NCBI RefSeq assembly: GCF_036013645.1
Contig: NZ_CP107869.1
Span: 9,920,001 to 9,984,000 of the forward strand
Direction of reading: 5' to 3'
Source: Streptomyces sp. NBC_00490
Lineage (GTDB): Bacteria; Actinomycetota; Actinomycetes; Streptomycetales; Streptomycetaceae
DNA length: 64,000 nt
Made by a program: the position numbers and the translations under genes. Numbering within the stretch: position 1 is the stretch's first letter; each line of letters starts with the position of its first letter. Below the pieces are notes generated by a model. The model was not told where the DNA came from. It saw only the letters and a list, made by a program, of their open reading frames with translations, and searched no databases. Below, in pieces: positions 35,616 to 44,821 of this stretch.

Positions 35616-36310
35616 CACGGCCCTGCGTGGCCTTTGCCGCCGCCACGCGGAATGCTGGCTGGAGGACCAGACCCGGATACGGCGAGAGCCCTTCTTCCGC
35701 CTGGAGGATGCCCTCGCCTCGAGCGACTTCTACAAGTCCGCCAGCTGCTGGCGCGTGTCGACGCGACCGCGGGCCGCGACCGCACCGCCATGGAGATCAC
35801 CCTTGTCGACGTGGCGGCCGGGTACCTCGCCGAACGACAGCAGGCCTACGCAGAACAGCTGCAAGCGGAGCGGCCGCCAGGCTGGCCGAACCAGGAGCTC
35901 TCGCACCAGCCTTGTGTATCGCCGTGGGGACCTCGGTGCCCCGCAGCGCTGCAGCGTCGCCACCGGCGTCCGCACCTGGTCGGCTCCCCGCCGGCCCCGG
36001 GCGTCCGATGCACCCGTTCGACGACCGAGCCACGCAAACCCGCCCGGGCCCCACAGGTGGAACACGAAGCGATCCGCGCCCGGCGCCGACTCCAGGAAAC
36101 CGACCAACGGCAGCGGCACTACGCCACCCGCCCCGGGCGTCAAAAGCACCATCGCCCAAGGGGTGGGCCGCTGCGGCCTGCACAGAAGCCGCTGCATCGG
36201 CCTGAACAAGACGCGCCTTCAAAGCGTGCTCACCGCTGCCGCTCTCAACCTCGTCCGAACCGACGCCTGACTGTCCGTCACCCCACCCGCCAGCTCCAGC
36301 ACTTCCCGCT
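35616..36310. other. 695-nt region with broken coding-like segments
   Basis: No complete gene was found. Two plus-strand frames contain plausible pieces that alternate: ECWLEDQTRIRREPFFRLED near 35650, then ITLVDVAAGYLAERQQAYAE near 35795. A frame change lies between them. This suggests a decayed gene of unknown family. Confidence 0.35.
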
Positions 36311-37840
36311 TCAGCCGCCCGAGCCCCGCATGGACACCGCCGATTTCGCCAACGGAGTCCCCCGCGGGACATGACCGTGCTCTCGGACATAGACGGTGAT
36401 CCGCGCCCCGTTGACGTGGGTTGTTCGGTACTCGCGGAAGTTGCGCCGCAAGGTGCTTGTTTTCGCTTCCTCCCGCGGGCTGGCCGGCGAGTGCGCAGCC
36501 GTCGCGCGGACCGCGACGATCCGGTCGAATTCCAGTATGCGTGCCGCTATCTCCTGGGCGGGAAGCTCGACACCGGCCAGGGTGTTCGACGAGGCGGCGT
36601 CCTGTGCCAGGGCGAGATCTGTCAGGAAACGGGTGTCCTCGGGATTGGCCGCGGCCAAGATCCGGTGCTGGCCGGTGAGGTAGAGCACCCCGTCGCCGGG
36701 ACGGCCTTCCTCGCGTACGGCGGCGCCGATGGCTGTGGCGTCATTGCTTCGGCTCTGGGGCGTCCTCAGCGACAGGCTCGGCGGGACGAGCGCGGCCAGT
36801 ACGGCAATCGCCGCGATCCACGCGATGCGGGAAGACCGCCGCCGCCGGTGGAAGTGATCCATCCAGGCGCCCAGCAGTAGGGCGATTCCGATATTGCTGT
36901 AGAGCACATACCGGTCGACGAAAAGGGGCTTGACCAGTGAGGCCGTCAGCAGCATAAGCCCTGGAAGCACAAGAATCGGCAGAGCCAGTGCGGAAAGCCG
37001 CACGGGCCCTCTCACTCCCAGAGGTGCTCGGGCACACACCATGCCCACGACCGCCACGACCAGGAGATAGCGAAGCCGCACGGGTCCGCCGATCCAGGAC
37101 ACCTGCCCCGACTGCCCCGCACTGCAGATCGCCAGCGGCAACAGCCCGGCCACGACGCCCGCAGCAGCCACGCTCCACGCTCTCAGCACCGGTCGCGGAA
37201 CACGTGAGACGACCAGGGTGACGCCGTGTGCGACCAGGGCGAGGACCGCGAACTCATGGAGCAGACAGGCCAGCAGCATGGTGGAGCCGTAGACCGCCCA
37301 CCGCCACCTGGCGCGATGCGGGACACTGACCACGAGCGCATAGGTGGCCCAGGTGATCAAGGCACAGACCATGGCGTACGAGCGGCCTTCCTGCGCGTAC
37401 TTCTGTACCTGGGGAAGCAGCGGGAACACCAGCCCGGCCAGCAGCCCGGCGCGGGGCCCCGCCAGGCGTAGCCCCAGAAGCCCGACTCCGCTCGCCGCCA
37501 CGGACATCGCCAGTACGGACGGCAGCCGCAACGTGAGCAGCCCTGGGCCGAAGAGATCGAAGAGCTCGTGCATCACGGCGTAGTAGAGGGCGTGGACCAG
37601 GTCAATATGCTGGGCGGTGTGCCATATCTGTGAAAGATCGCGGTGCGCGAGCTGATAGGTGACGGACTCGTCTCCCCACATGGTGTTCTGTCTGCGGATG
37701 CCCCAGAGCCCCAGAGCGATGGTCAGCGACAAGGGCGCGATGACGACAACGGCTTTGTCCGGGTTCGGTCTTGGTCGACGGGCGGGTAGGGGAGGAGAGA
37801 CCGTCCTGGCCAGGGCGGGCGCGCGTTCATCAACGGGCAT
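36311..37840 (-). CDS. polytopic glycosyltransferase (GT39/ArnT-like, mannosyltransferase type)
   Basis: The 509-residue membrane protein has about ten or eleven hydrophobic helices. The first extracytoplasmic loop contains the acidic MWGDESVTYQLAHRDLSQIW motif expected for lipid-phospho-sugar-dependent GT-C enzymes (catalytic Asp/Glu near residue 56). A further landmark is YAQEGRSYAM. The C-terminal 120 residues are extracytoplasmic (DGVLYLTGQHRI). Likely role: transfer of a sugar to a cell-surface acceptor, which is not identified. It is divergent from the response-regulator gene, 128 nt away. Confidence 0.85.
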   Translation of the reverse strand: MPVDERAPALARTVSPPLPARRPRPNPDKAVVVIAPLSLTIALGLWGIRRQNTMWGDESVTYQLAHRDLSQIWHTAQHIDLVHALYYAVMHELFDLFGPGLLTLRLPSVLAMSVAASGVGLLGLRLAGPRAGLLAGLVFPLLPQVQKYAQEGRSYAMVCALITWATYALVVSVPHRARWRWAVYGSTMLLACLLHEFAVLALVAHGVTLVVSRVPRPVLRAWSVAAAGVVAGLLPLAICSAGQSGQVSWIGGPVRLRYLLVVAVVGMVCARAPLGVRGPVRLSALALPILVLPGLMLLTASLVKPLFVDRYVLYSNIGIALLLGAWMDHFHRRRRSSRIAWIAAIAVLAALVPPSLSLRTPQSRSNDATAIGAAVREEGRPGDGVLYLTGQHRILAAANPEDTRFLTDLALAQDAASSNTLAGVELPAQEIAARILEFDRIVAVRATAAHSPASPREEAKTSTLRRNFREYRTTHVNGARITVYVREHGHVPRGTPLAKSAVSMRGSGG

Positions 37841-37968
37841 CGGCGACAGGGCCTTTCAGCAGTGGCGAAGATATTCCGCCACCGTGCCCGGACCTTGTTG
37901 ACCGGTTGCTGATCCAACCTGACCGGCCGATCAGGAAGGTGGCTCGGCGCTGTGCGAGGCTGCACCGC

Positions 37969-38649
37969 ATGCGCATTCTGGTGGTCGAAGACGAGGTCGA
38001 CCTTGCCCACACCCTGCACACCGGTCTGACCGCCGAGGGCTACAGTGTCGACCTCGCCCATGACGGCCGACAGGGTCTGTGGATGGCCCGGACGGGCGAA
38101 TACGCCCTTGTCGTACTGGACTTGATGCTGCCCGGACTCAACGGCTACAAGGTCTGCGCCCAACTGCGCCGGGAGGGCAACGCGACTCCCATCCTGGTAC
38201 TCACCGCCAAGGACGGGGACTGGGATCAGGCAGAGGCCCTGGACACCGGGGCCGATGACTACCTGGCCAAGCCCTTCTCCTACATGGTGCTCGTCGCACG
38301 GCTGCGGGCCCTGGTCCGACGAGCCGCCACGGTCGCCCCGCCGGTCCTTGCCGTGGGCGATCTCTCGTTGGATGTCGCCGGCCGGGTCTGCCGCCGGGCC
38401 GGGGTCCGGGTGGACCTCACGCCCCGGGAGTTCGCCGTGCTGGAGTTGCTGGCCCGCCGGGCGGGCCAGGCGGTCTCCAAAACGGATCTGCTCTATCACG
38501 CGTGGCCCGACGAAGCCTGGGATCCCAACCTGGTGGAGGCGCGCGTCAGTGCGCTGCGCAAGAAGGTGGACGCCGCGTTCGACCGGCAGTCCCTGCAGAC
38601 CGTACGGGGTACCGGTTACCGGCTGGTGGACGACCGTGAACGCGACTGA
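37969..38649 (+). CDS. OmpR/PhoB-family response regulator
   Basis: The receiver domain (residues 1-115) shows the acidic pair ED, the phospho-acceptor Asp in LVVLDLMLPG near residue 51 and Lys in YLAKPF near 101. The C-terminal winged helix (about 130-220) has LTPREFAVLELLARRAG and RVSALRKKVD with the final VRGTGYRL. ATG 37969 gives the normal 226 residues. Its stop is overlapped by the start of the sensor kinase gene. Confidence 0.94.
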   Translation: MRILVVEDEVDLAHTLHTGLTAEGYSVDLAHDGRQGLWMARTGEYALVVLDLMLPGLNGYKVCAQLRREGNATPILVLTAKDGDWDQAEALDTGADDYLAKPFSYMVLVARLRALVRRAATVAPPVLAVGDLSLDVAGRVCRRAGVRVDLTPREFAVLELLARRAGQAVSKTDLLYHAWPDEAWDPNLVEARVSALRKKVDAAFDRQSLQTVRGTGYRLVDDRERD

Positions 38650-40132
38650 GCCGCGACGCCGGTGGTGGCCGCGTTCGGTACGCGTCCGCACGGCCCTGGC
38701 CGCCGCCTTGGCCGCCGCCGTCGTCCTGGCCGGCATTGGCTGGTGGGTGCACCAGGAGGTCTACCGCGAGAGCATGACCATCGCCGAAGAACGTGCCGAG
38801 CGGACTCTCGCCGCTCTCGTCGATCAGCTGAGGGGCGGTTCGGTTCCCGGTCCCCGAAGCGCCGCGCCGTACGAGGTCGTCGCGACCGGCCGGCCCACCG
38901 CTGTCGCCTCCGGCGGAGCCATGCAGGACTTCGATCCCCGCGCCCGCCATGTGCTGCCCGCCCCACCCGCGCGCTCTGCCCCGACTCCGGACGGCGACGG
39001 CTGGGGATACACGATGCGGCCCCTTCGCATACCGGAGCGTCGCGACTACCACCCCGAGTACGGATACGACTTGGCGGGCAAGACCTACCTGGTCTTGTAC
39101 AACGACATCTGGGCCGGTGAACTGGGCAAGGACCGGGCCGCCGCCCTGGGCGTCTCCGCCGGCGCCACGCTGCGGGTCTATGTGGTGGTGCTTCCGGACA
39201 CAGCCGAGGAGATCGTCAGCACCACCGACGACCTGCTGCTGCGGGCCGGTCTCGTCGGCCTTGTGCTGATCGCCGCCATCGCCTACGTCACCGTGCGCAT
39301 CGCGCTGCGGCCGGTCGAAGCCATCCGCGTCCTCACCGCCTCGGTCACCGCGAGCGACCCCCGCGAACGCGTCACCGTCCCCGCCACCACGGGACGCGAG
39401 ATCACGGCCCTGGCCACCACCATCAACAGCACCCTCCAACGCCTCGACGACGCCGCCGCGCAGCAACGCCGCTTCGTCGCGGACGCCGCCCACGAACTAC
39501 GCAGCCCCCTCACCACACTGCTGGCCAGCCTGGAAGTCGCGCTCGCCTACCCGGAACGCACCGACTGGCCTGCCGCGGCCACCACCGCCGCACGACAGAC
39601 CCGCCGCCTCCAAGCCCTCGCCGAGGACCTGCTGCTCCTCGCCCGCCTCGACACCCGCACCCCTGCGACCAGCCCCGAAACCGTCGACCTGACAGCCCTC
39701 GCCTCCCGGCTGACCGAGCAATACCCCCTCACCGAAAGGCCGTTGACCCTCGCCTGCGACAGCACCACCCCCGCGCACGCACACGGAATCCCCGACGAAT
39801 ACGAACGGCTGGTGCGCAACCTCATCGACAACGCCGCCCGCCACGCCGCACACCGCATCCAGATCACCGTCCGAAACCAGGACGCCTGGGTCGTCCTCAC
39901 GGTGCACGACGACGGACCGGGCGTGCCCGCCGAGGACGCCGAGCGCATCTTCGAACGCTTCGTCCGGCTCGACGACGCCCGCTCTCGCGACCAGGGCGGC
40001 ACCGGTCTGGGTCTCGCCATCGCCCGCGACCTGGCCCACCGCCACCGAGGCACCCTCACCCTCACCCCCCGGACCCTCGGAGCATGCTTCCAGCTACGCC
40101 TTCCTCGAGCGCCCACCCCGGGCGAGAAGTGA
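38636..40132 (+). CDS. sensor histidine kinase, partner of the OmpR-type regulator
   Basis: The 498-residue kinase has two membrane helices (about 20-40 and 205-225) flanking an extracytoplasmic sensor of about 160 residues rich in Pro and aromatic residues. A HAMP-like linker follows (IALRPVEAIRVLTASV). The phospho-acceptor H-box is FVADAAHELRSPLT near residue 285. ATPase boxes are RNLIDNAARHA (N), DDGPGVP (G1) and GGTGLGLAIARD (G2). The GTG start lies inside the upstream stop region, indicating translational coupling. Confidence 0.93.
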   Translation: MNATEPRRRWWPRSVRVRTALAAALAAAVVLAGIGWWVHQEVYRESMTIAEERAERTLAALVDQLRGGSVPGPRSAAPYEVVATGRPTAVASGGAMQDFDPRARHVLPAPPARSAPTPDGDGWGYTMRPLRIPERRDYHPEYGYDLAGKTYLVLYNDIWAGELGKDRAAALGVSAGATLRVYVVVLPDTAEEIVSTTDDLLLRAGLVGLVLIAAIAYVTVRIALRPVEAIRVLTASVTASDPRERVTVPATTGREITALATTINSTLQRLDDAAAQQRRFVADAAHELRSPLTTLLASLEVALAYPERTDWPAAATTAARQTRRLQALAEDLLLLARLDTRTPATSPETVDLTALASRLTEQYPLTERPLTLACDSTTPAHAHGIPDEYERLVRNLIDNAARHAAHRIQITVRNQDAWVVLTVHDDGPGVPAEDAERIFERFVRLDDARSRDQGGTGLGLAIARDLAHRHRGTLTLTPRTLGACFQLRLPRAPTPGEK

Positions 40133-40378
40133 CGCACTTCGCCGCAGCCGACCTTCGCCACCGGAAGACCCCAACTCCGGGCTGCTGCGGTCGACTTGAA
40201 GCGGCGGTGTGAACCGAGCGAGCCGAGCGGTTGGTGGCCTTGGTGGTTGTAACGGCCCTTGTGACAGCGGTGACAGGACTGCGACAACAAGGCCCACAAC
40301 TGTCAGGGGGCCTGCCTGGTCTCACTCTGCGTGGACGGCAACGACCGGCCGTCCCGCCACACCAACAGGGGGAACACC

Positions 40379-40819
40379 ATGAAGTCGATCCGTCGCAAGG
40401 CAGCCACCGCCGGCGCTCTCGCCGTCCTGTCCCTGGGTGGCACGCTCGCCGCGACCGCCCCGGCTTCGGCCGCCACTGCCGGCGCCTACAACGGGGCGTG
40501 CGGCAGCGGGTACGAGGTCTTCACCTCGACCCCGATCAACTCCTCGCGGACCACCGTGGCCGCCACCACCTACGTGGCCTACAGCTCCGCCGACCAGCAG
40601 TGGTGCGCCGTCACGGTGCGCAACAAGCCCGGCGCCCGCGTGTTCATGGAGGTCACCCTGGACACCTGGCCGACCAGCAGCACCCCGGCGACGGACGCCG
40701 GCTCCTACACGACCTTCGCCGGCCCGGTGTACAAGGACCTGCCCAAGCCGGGCCTGTGCATGACCTGGAGCGGTTCGATCGACATCTACTACAACTCCGA
40801 CAAGGGCCTGTGCCCCTGA
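40379..40819 (+). CDS. SapA-like spore-associated secreted protein
   Basis: The 146-residue protein has a signal peptide (MKSIRRKAATAGALAVLSLG to ASAA, about 1-33) and a small domain with CGSGYEVF, WCAVTVRNKPGARV, TTFAGPVYKDLPK and CMTWSG. The four Cys residues (CGSGY, WCAV, LCM, GLCP) probably form two disulfides. This pattern is that of the Streptomyces spore-associated protein SapA family. ATG 40379 follows GGGGGAAC; an earlier start would disrupt the signal peptide. Confidence 0.87.
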   Translation: MKSIRRKAATAGALAVLSLGGTLAATAPASAATAGAYNGACGSGYEVFTSTPINSSRTTVAATTYVAYSSADQQWCAVTVRNKPGARVFMEVTLDTWPTSSTPATDAGSYTTFAGPVYKDLPKPGLCMTWSGSIDIYYNSDKGLCP

Positions 40820-40881
40820 CCTTTGCATCTCAGCGCGAACCCCAGTTCCTGTGATCCGCATGTCTTTTACCGGGAGGGACC

Positions 40882-41445
40882 ATGGCCGAAGGCCACAGCG
40901 ACCAGGGCACGAACAATACGGAAGCCTCTGACAATGTCGTGGATGAGCGGACCGCAGTTGAACTGGTGTACCGGCCCCAGTCCGCCGACACCCTGGTCGC
41001 CCTGCGGGTCCGTGAGCGGATCAAGCGAGCCGGGCCACTACTGCGGGGTGCAGTCCTCTTCCTGTTGGTTGGACAATGGCTGCTCGTCACTGTCGCCCGC
41101 GGCAGTGTCGAGATGTTCCCGACGGTGCTGCTCCTGTTGGGCGTCTTGCTGCTGTGGGGTTACCCGCGGCTTCAAGCCGCACATGTGCAGCGGCTCGTCG
41201 GATGGCAGGGCGAGTACCGCGCCACCGTGTCTGCGGCCGGGATCACCTGCCGTACCGAGCACAGCACACTGATCCAGAAATGGTCCGTTTTCCAGGGCTA
41301 CCGGGAAACTGCAGGTCACTTTGTCCTGCTCAGTCGGGATCCCAACATCCTGTGCCTCGACGTCTTGCCCAAGCGGGGCGCGCGTGAGGCTGGGGACCTT
41401 GAGCGGCTGCGGGCGATCCTGGACCAGTACACCCCTCGCGCGTGA
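40882..41445 (+). CDS. YcxB-like membrane protein
   Basis: The 187-residue protein has a charged N-terminal region and two closely spaced helices (about 55-72 and 79-93). A soluble C-terminal part has ATVSAAGITCRTEHSTLIQKW, YRETAGHFVLL and DVLPKRGA. That is the pattern of YcxB-family proteins, whose function is unknown. GGGAGGG precedes the ATG. Confidence 0.8.
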   Translation: MAEGHSDQGTNNTEASDNVVDERTAVELVYRPQSADTLVALRVRERIKRAGPLLRGAVLFLLVGQWLLVTVARGSVEMFPTVLLLLGVLLLWGYPRLQAAHVQRLVGWQGEYRATVSAAGITCRTEHSTLIQKWSVFQGYRETAGHFVLLSRDPNILCLDVLPKRGAREAGDLERLRAILDQYTPRA

Positions 41446-41784
41446 CAGCCAGTACGAGCCTTGCGCGGGGTGGGCGGCGGAGTGTTGCGGACGACCCGCG
41501 CACGGCGGCGACCGCAGCGGCCGGATGGTGCCCGCCGCGCGGGACTGTCAGTGCTGCGGGTGGGGTCATGATGGTCTCGTACTCGACAGGGCCAATCTGG
41601 TCAGGTGTGTCTGCCCGACGGTGGTAGGCACGTTCGATCCACACGAACTTTAGGGACCGGAACACGAACTTTAGGGACCGGAATTGCGAGCCGCGAGGCG
41701 GGACTTCCTACGCGAGTCGATGGAGTAGCCCACGGTCCGGCCCGAGAGCACGTCCGCACGCAGGCGGCGGTTAGGGTGGACGCC
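41446..41784. other. intergenic region with short tandem repeat
   Basis: No convincing frame is seen between the YcxB-like gene and the LysR start. The only notable structure is the 21-bp tandem duplication at 41642-41683. Confidence 0.4.
41642..41683. repeat. two perfect 21-bp tandem repeats
   Basis: A 21-nt unit containing AACTTTAGGGACCGGAA is exactly duplicated head to tail (41642-41662 and 41663-41683), about 100 nt upstream of the LysR start codon. It could be an operator pair (two helical turns apart) or a replication-slippage duplication. Confidence 0.8.
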
Positions 41785-42693
41785 GTGGAGCTCCTGCACC
41801 TGCGCTACTTCGTCGCCGTCGCCCAAGAACTCAACTACTCCACCGCTGCCCGCACACTGCACATGGCGGTCTCGCCGTTGAGTCGGCGGATCAAGGACCT
41901 GGAGCGGGCGCTCGGACACCGGCTGTTCGACCGCGATACCCACCATGTGGCGCTCACCCCGGCCGGAAGCGCGCTGCTGCCGGTCGCGCTCGGTGTCCTG
42001 GAGCAGGTTGAGTCCATCCGTTGGCGGCTGGACGAGGCGACCCGGCCCGGGCGGGCGACCGTGCTGCTCGGTGTGCCCAGCGGTATCCATCCGGACCTGC
42101 GGGAGCGGATCGACGCTCTCACCGAACGGGTCCGCGACCGGTTCGAGGTCAAGCGCTGGCCCGGTGCCAGCGACCTGCTGGTCGACGCGGTGCGCGACGG
42201 CCGCCTTGCCCTCACCCTGGCCCGGCTGCCGGTCAGCGACCCCGCCCTGGAGCAGTTGCCGGTGATGTCGGAGCGGCTCGGCGCGGTCGTGCCCGCGGAC
42301 CGGTTCGCCGGGCGCGCCGCGATCGCGCCGGCGGAGCTGACCGACCTGCCCTACGCGGCTCCTCCCGCGGCCATGGCCAACGTCTTCTTCCGCCGGCTGG
42401 ACCGGCAGCTGTCCGACCTCGGCGTCAAGAAACGCATCGAACTGAGTGCCACTGCCTATGAGGGAGTTTCGGAAATAGTTTCCGGTGGATTTGCGTTCAC
42501 CGTTTCCATGTTGAATTCCAAAAGTCCCATGTGGAATTACGCTCTGGATAACGTGGCCGTCGTCCCCTTCTGTGATTTCGATCCCCGGCTCGTCACCGGA
42601 CTCCTCTGGCGCAAGGACCGCACCGACGGCGGTGACCTGGAGGAACTCGTGGCCCCGGCCCGTGAGATCTTCGCTGAGCCGCTGAGTCGTTAA
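41785..42693 (+). CDS. LysR-family regulator of the CoA-pathway operon
   Basis: The 302-residue protein begins VELLHLRYFVAVAQELNYST with the LysR HTH (AARTLHMAVSPLSRRIKDLE). The effector domain follows (VLLGVPSGIHPDLRERI). The likely target is the five-gene CoA operon 137 nt downstream on the same strand. GTG 41785 follows AGGGTGGA. Bases about 42450-42560 are strikingly AT-richer than the rest, using ATA, TTT, GTT and AAT codons. A terminator follows the stop codon. Confidence 0.9.
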   Translation: MELLHLRYFVAVAQELNYSTAARTLHMAVSPLSRRIKDLERALGHRLFDRDTHHVALTPAGSALLPVALGVLEQVESIRWRLDEATRPGRATVLLGVPSGIHPDLRERIDALTERVRDRFEVKRWPGASDLLVDAVRDGRLALTLARLPVSDPALEQLPVMSERLGAVVPADRFAGRAAIAPAELTDLPYAAPPAAMANVFFRRLDRQLSDLGVKKRIELSATAYEGVSEIVSGGFAFTVSMLNSKSPMWNYALDNVAVVPFCDFDPRLVTGLLWRKDRTDGGDLEELVAPAREIFAEPLSR

Positions 42694-42701
42694 GTGTCCG
42701 A

Positions 42702-42731
42702 CGGTGTGACCGCTGCGGTCACACCGCTTTT
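42702..42731 (+). terminator. rho-independent-type terminator after the LysR gene
   Basis: CGGTGTGACCG (42702-42712) and CGGTCACACCG (42716-42726) form a perfect 11-bp stem with a CTG loop, followed by CTTTT. Confidence 0.85.
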
Positions 42732-42780
42732 CGCATCATGATCATTCCGTTCTCCGCGCCCCCTTGCTAATTTAGTTTCT

Positions 42781-42804
42781 AGATACACGCAGATGGATGT
42801 ATCT
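42781..42804. promoter_or_regulatory. inverted repeat in the CoA-operon promoter region
   Basis: AGATAC (42781-42786) and GTATCT (42799-42804) are inverted across 12 nt. They sit in an AT-rich stretch (42765-42805) just before the CoA-transferase gene. A LysR binding site is plausible, but the element lies within 26 nt of the start codon. Confidence 0.5.
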
Positions 42805-42829
42805 GGTCGGGCAAGAGAAAGGGAGAACG

Positions 42830-43999
42830 ATGACGGACTTTGAGGGAACTGTCGCAGGACCGCTGAACGGCGTACGCGTGATCGACCTCTCGACCGTGGT
42901 GATGGGCCCCTACGCGGCCCAGATCCTCGGTGACCTGGGCGCCGACGTGATCAAGATCGAGTCGCCGGCCGACACCGTCCGCGTCGGCCACTACCGCACC
43001 ACACCGGGCATGACCCCGCTGAACCTCAACGTCAACCGCAACAAGCGCAGCGTCCAGCTCAACCTCAAGGACGACACCGAGCGGGAGCAGGCGCTGGGGC
43101 TGATCGACACCGCGGACGTGCTGATCACCAACATGCGGCCCGGAGCACTGCACCGCCTGGGCCTGTCCTACGACGACATCGCCGACCGCAACCCCGGGCT
43201 CGTCTACGCGCACGCCCAGGGCTTCCGCGGCGACTCCGACCGTGCGGGCAACGCCGCCTACGACGAGACCGTGCAGGCCGCCTCCGGACTGGTCGACATC
43301 GCCGACCGCGCGCTGGGCGAGCCCGTCTACCTGCCGACCATCATCGGCGACAAGGTCTCCTCGCTGACCATCGCCTACAGCGTGCTCGCCGCCCTGCTGC
43401 ACCGCGACCGCACCGGGCAGGGCCAGCTCGTCGAGATCCCCATGACGGACACGCTGATCGCGTTCAACCTGGTCGAGCACCTGGCGGGTCACACCCACGT
43501 GCCCGAGACCGGCCCCACCGGGTTCGCGCTGTCGATGCTCAAGGGCCACAAGGCGGTGCGCACCAAGGACGGCCTGGCCTGTGTCATGCCGTACAACCCC
43601 CACAACTACCGGGACTTCTTCACCGCCGCCGGACGCCCGGACCTCGCCGAGGACCCGCGGGTGAACGGCGAGGCCATCGACAGCACCGACCACGAGGACG
43701 TGGCCGCGCTCCTGGAGACCTGCGCCCCGGCCCTGACCACCGACGAATGGGCGGAGGTGTGCGCCAAGCACAGCATTCCGATGGCCCCGGTGCTCGAACT
43801 CGACCGCGCCCACGAGGACCCCTACATCCGCGACGGCCACCTGCTCGACACCGCCGAGCACCCCACCGAGGGCACGGTCCGCACCATCGGCATCCCGCTG
43901 CGCTTCTCCGCCACGCCCGGCTCGATCCGCCGCCTGGCACCGGTCGCCGGCCAGGACACCGCGGAGGTCCTCGCCGAACTCGAAACCACGGCCCGCTGA
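42830..43999 (+). CDS. CaiB/BaiF-type (class III) CoA-transferase
   Basis: The 389-residue protein has the family opening PLNGVRVIDLSTVVMGPYAAQILGDLGADVIKIE (residues about 9-43). VNRNKRSVQLNL and GLVYAHAQGF follow. AAYDETVQAASG near residue 145 contains the Asp that forms the acyl-enzyme anhydride in class-III enzymes. It moves CoA between an acyl-CoA and a free acid, loading the substrate for the downstream enzymes. GGGAGA precedes the ATG. It is the first gene of a tightly packed five-gene operon; the substrate is unknown. Confidence 0.92.
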   Translation: MTDFEGTVAGPLNGVRVIDLSTVVMGPYAAQILGDLGADVIKIESPADTVRVGHYRTTPGMTPLNLNVNRNKRSVQLNLKDDTEREQALGLIDTADVLITNMRPGALHRLGLSYDDIADRNPGLVYAHAQGFRGDSDRAGNAAYDETVQAASGLVDIADRALGEPVYLPTIIGDKVSSLTIAYSVLAALLHRDRTGQGQLVEIPMTDTLIAFNLVEHLAGHTHVPETGPTGFALSMLKGHKAVRTKDGLACVMPYNPHNYRDFFTAAGRPDLAEDPRVNGEAIDSTDHEDVAALLETCAPALTTDEWAEVCAKHSIPMAPVLELDRAHEDPYIRDGHLLDTAEHPTEGTVRTIGIPLRFSATPGSIRRLAPVAGQDTAEVLAELETTAR

Positions 44000-44026
44000 C
44001 CGGGACAGGAAGACAGGAGAAGCACG

Positions 44027-44821
44027 ATGAGCACCCCCACCACTCCTACCGCCCCCGCACCCCCCGTCGTACGCACCGAACGGATCGGCTCCACCCTGCT
44101 GATCACCCTGGACCGCCCCAAGGCCCGCAACGCCGTGAACGCGGCGGTGGCCGCCGAACTGGCCGCGGCCCTCGACACGCTGGAGGCCGACCCCGCGCTG
44201 CGGGCCGGCGTCCTGACCGGCGCGGGCGGCACCTTCAGCGCCGGCATGGACCTCAAGGCCGCGCTGCGCGGTGAGTCGCCCGAGATCGAGGGCCGCGGCT
44301 TCGGCGGTCTGACCGAGGCGGAGCCCGGCAAGCCCCTGATCGCCGCCGTGGAGGGCTTCGCTCTGGGCGGCGGGTTCGAACTGGCCCTGGCCTGCGACCT
44401 GATCGTCGCCGCCGAGGACGCCCGGTTCGGCCTGCCCGAGGTCGGGCGCGGTCTGATCGCCGCGGGCGGCGGCGTGATCCGCCTGCCCCAGCGCGTCCCG
44501 CACCACCTGGCCATGGAGCTGCTGCTGACCGGCGAGCCCGTCGACGGCCGCCGCGCCGGCGACCTGGGCCTGGCCAACCGGGTCACCGGCCGGGGAGGGG
44601 CCGTGGACGAAGCCCTGCGGCTGGCCGAACGGGTCGCGGACAACGCCCCGCTCGCACTCGCGGCCGTCAAGCAGGTCGTCCGTGCCGCCGACGGCGCCCC
44701 GGACGCCGAGGCGTTCGCCTTCCAGCGCACGCTGATGAAGTCCCTGATGGCCTCACACGACGTACGCGAGGGCATGACCGCCTTCGCCGAGCGTCGCCCG
44801 CCGCGCTGGACGGGACGGTGA
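44027..44821 (+). CDS. enoyl-CoA hydratase/isomerase (crotonase family)
   Basis: The 264-residue crotonase has the oxyanion-hole segment AGMDLKAAL near residue 75 and the second one at ALGGGFELALACD near residue 115. A Glu occurs in the GLPEVGRGL block at the usual catalytic site. It probably hydrates a 2-enoyl-CoA. The first catalytic Glu position reads differently from standard hydratases, so isomerase or hydrolase activity cannot be excluded. It lies 27 nt after the CoA-transferase and overlaps the next gene by 4 nt. Confidence 0.9.
   Translation: MSTPTTPTAPAPPVVRTERIGSTLLITLDRPKARNAVNAAVAAELAAALDTLEADPALRAGVLTGAGGTFSAGMDLKAALRGESPEIEGRGFGGLTEAEPGKPLIAAVEGFALGGGFELALACDLIVAAEDARFGLPEVGRGLIAAGGGVIRLPQRVPHHLAMELLLTGEPVDGRRAGDLGLANRVTGRGGAVDEALRLAERVADNAPLALAAVKQVVRAADGAPDAEAFAFQRTLMKSLMASHDVREGMTAFAERRPPRWTGR

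Noticed and set aside
41642..41683. Terminal repeat of an insertion sequence
   Set aside because: No transposase gene or second inverted end was found nearby; the repeat is direct and adjacent.
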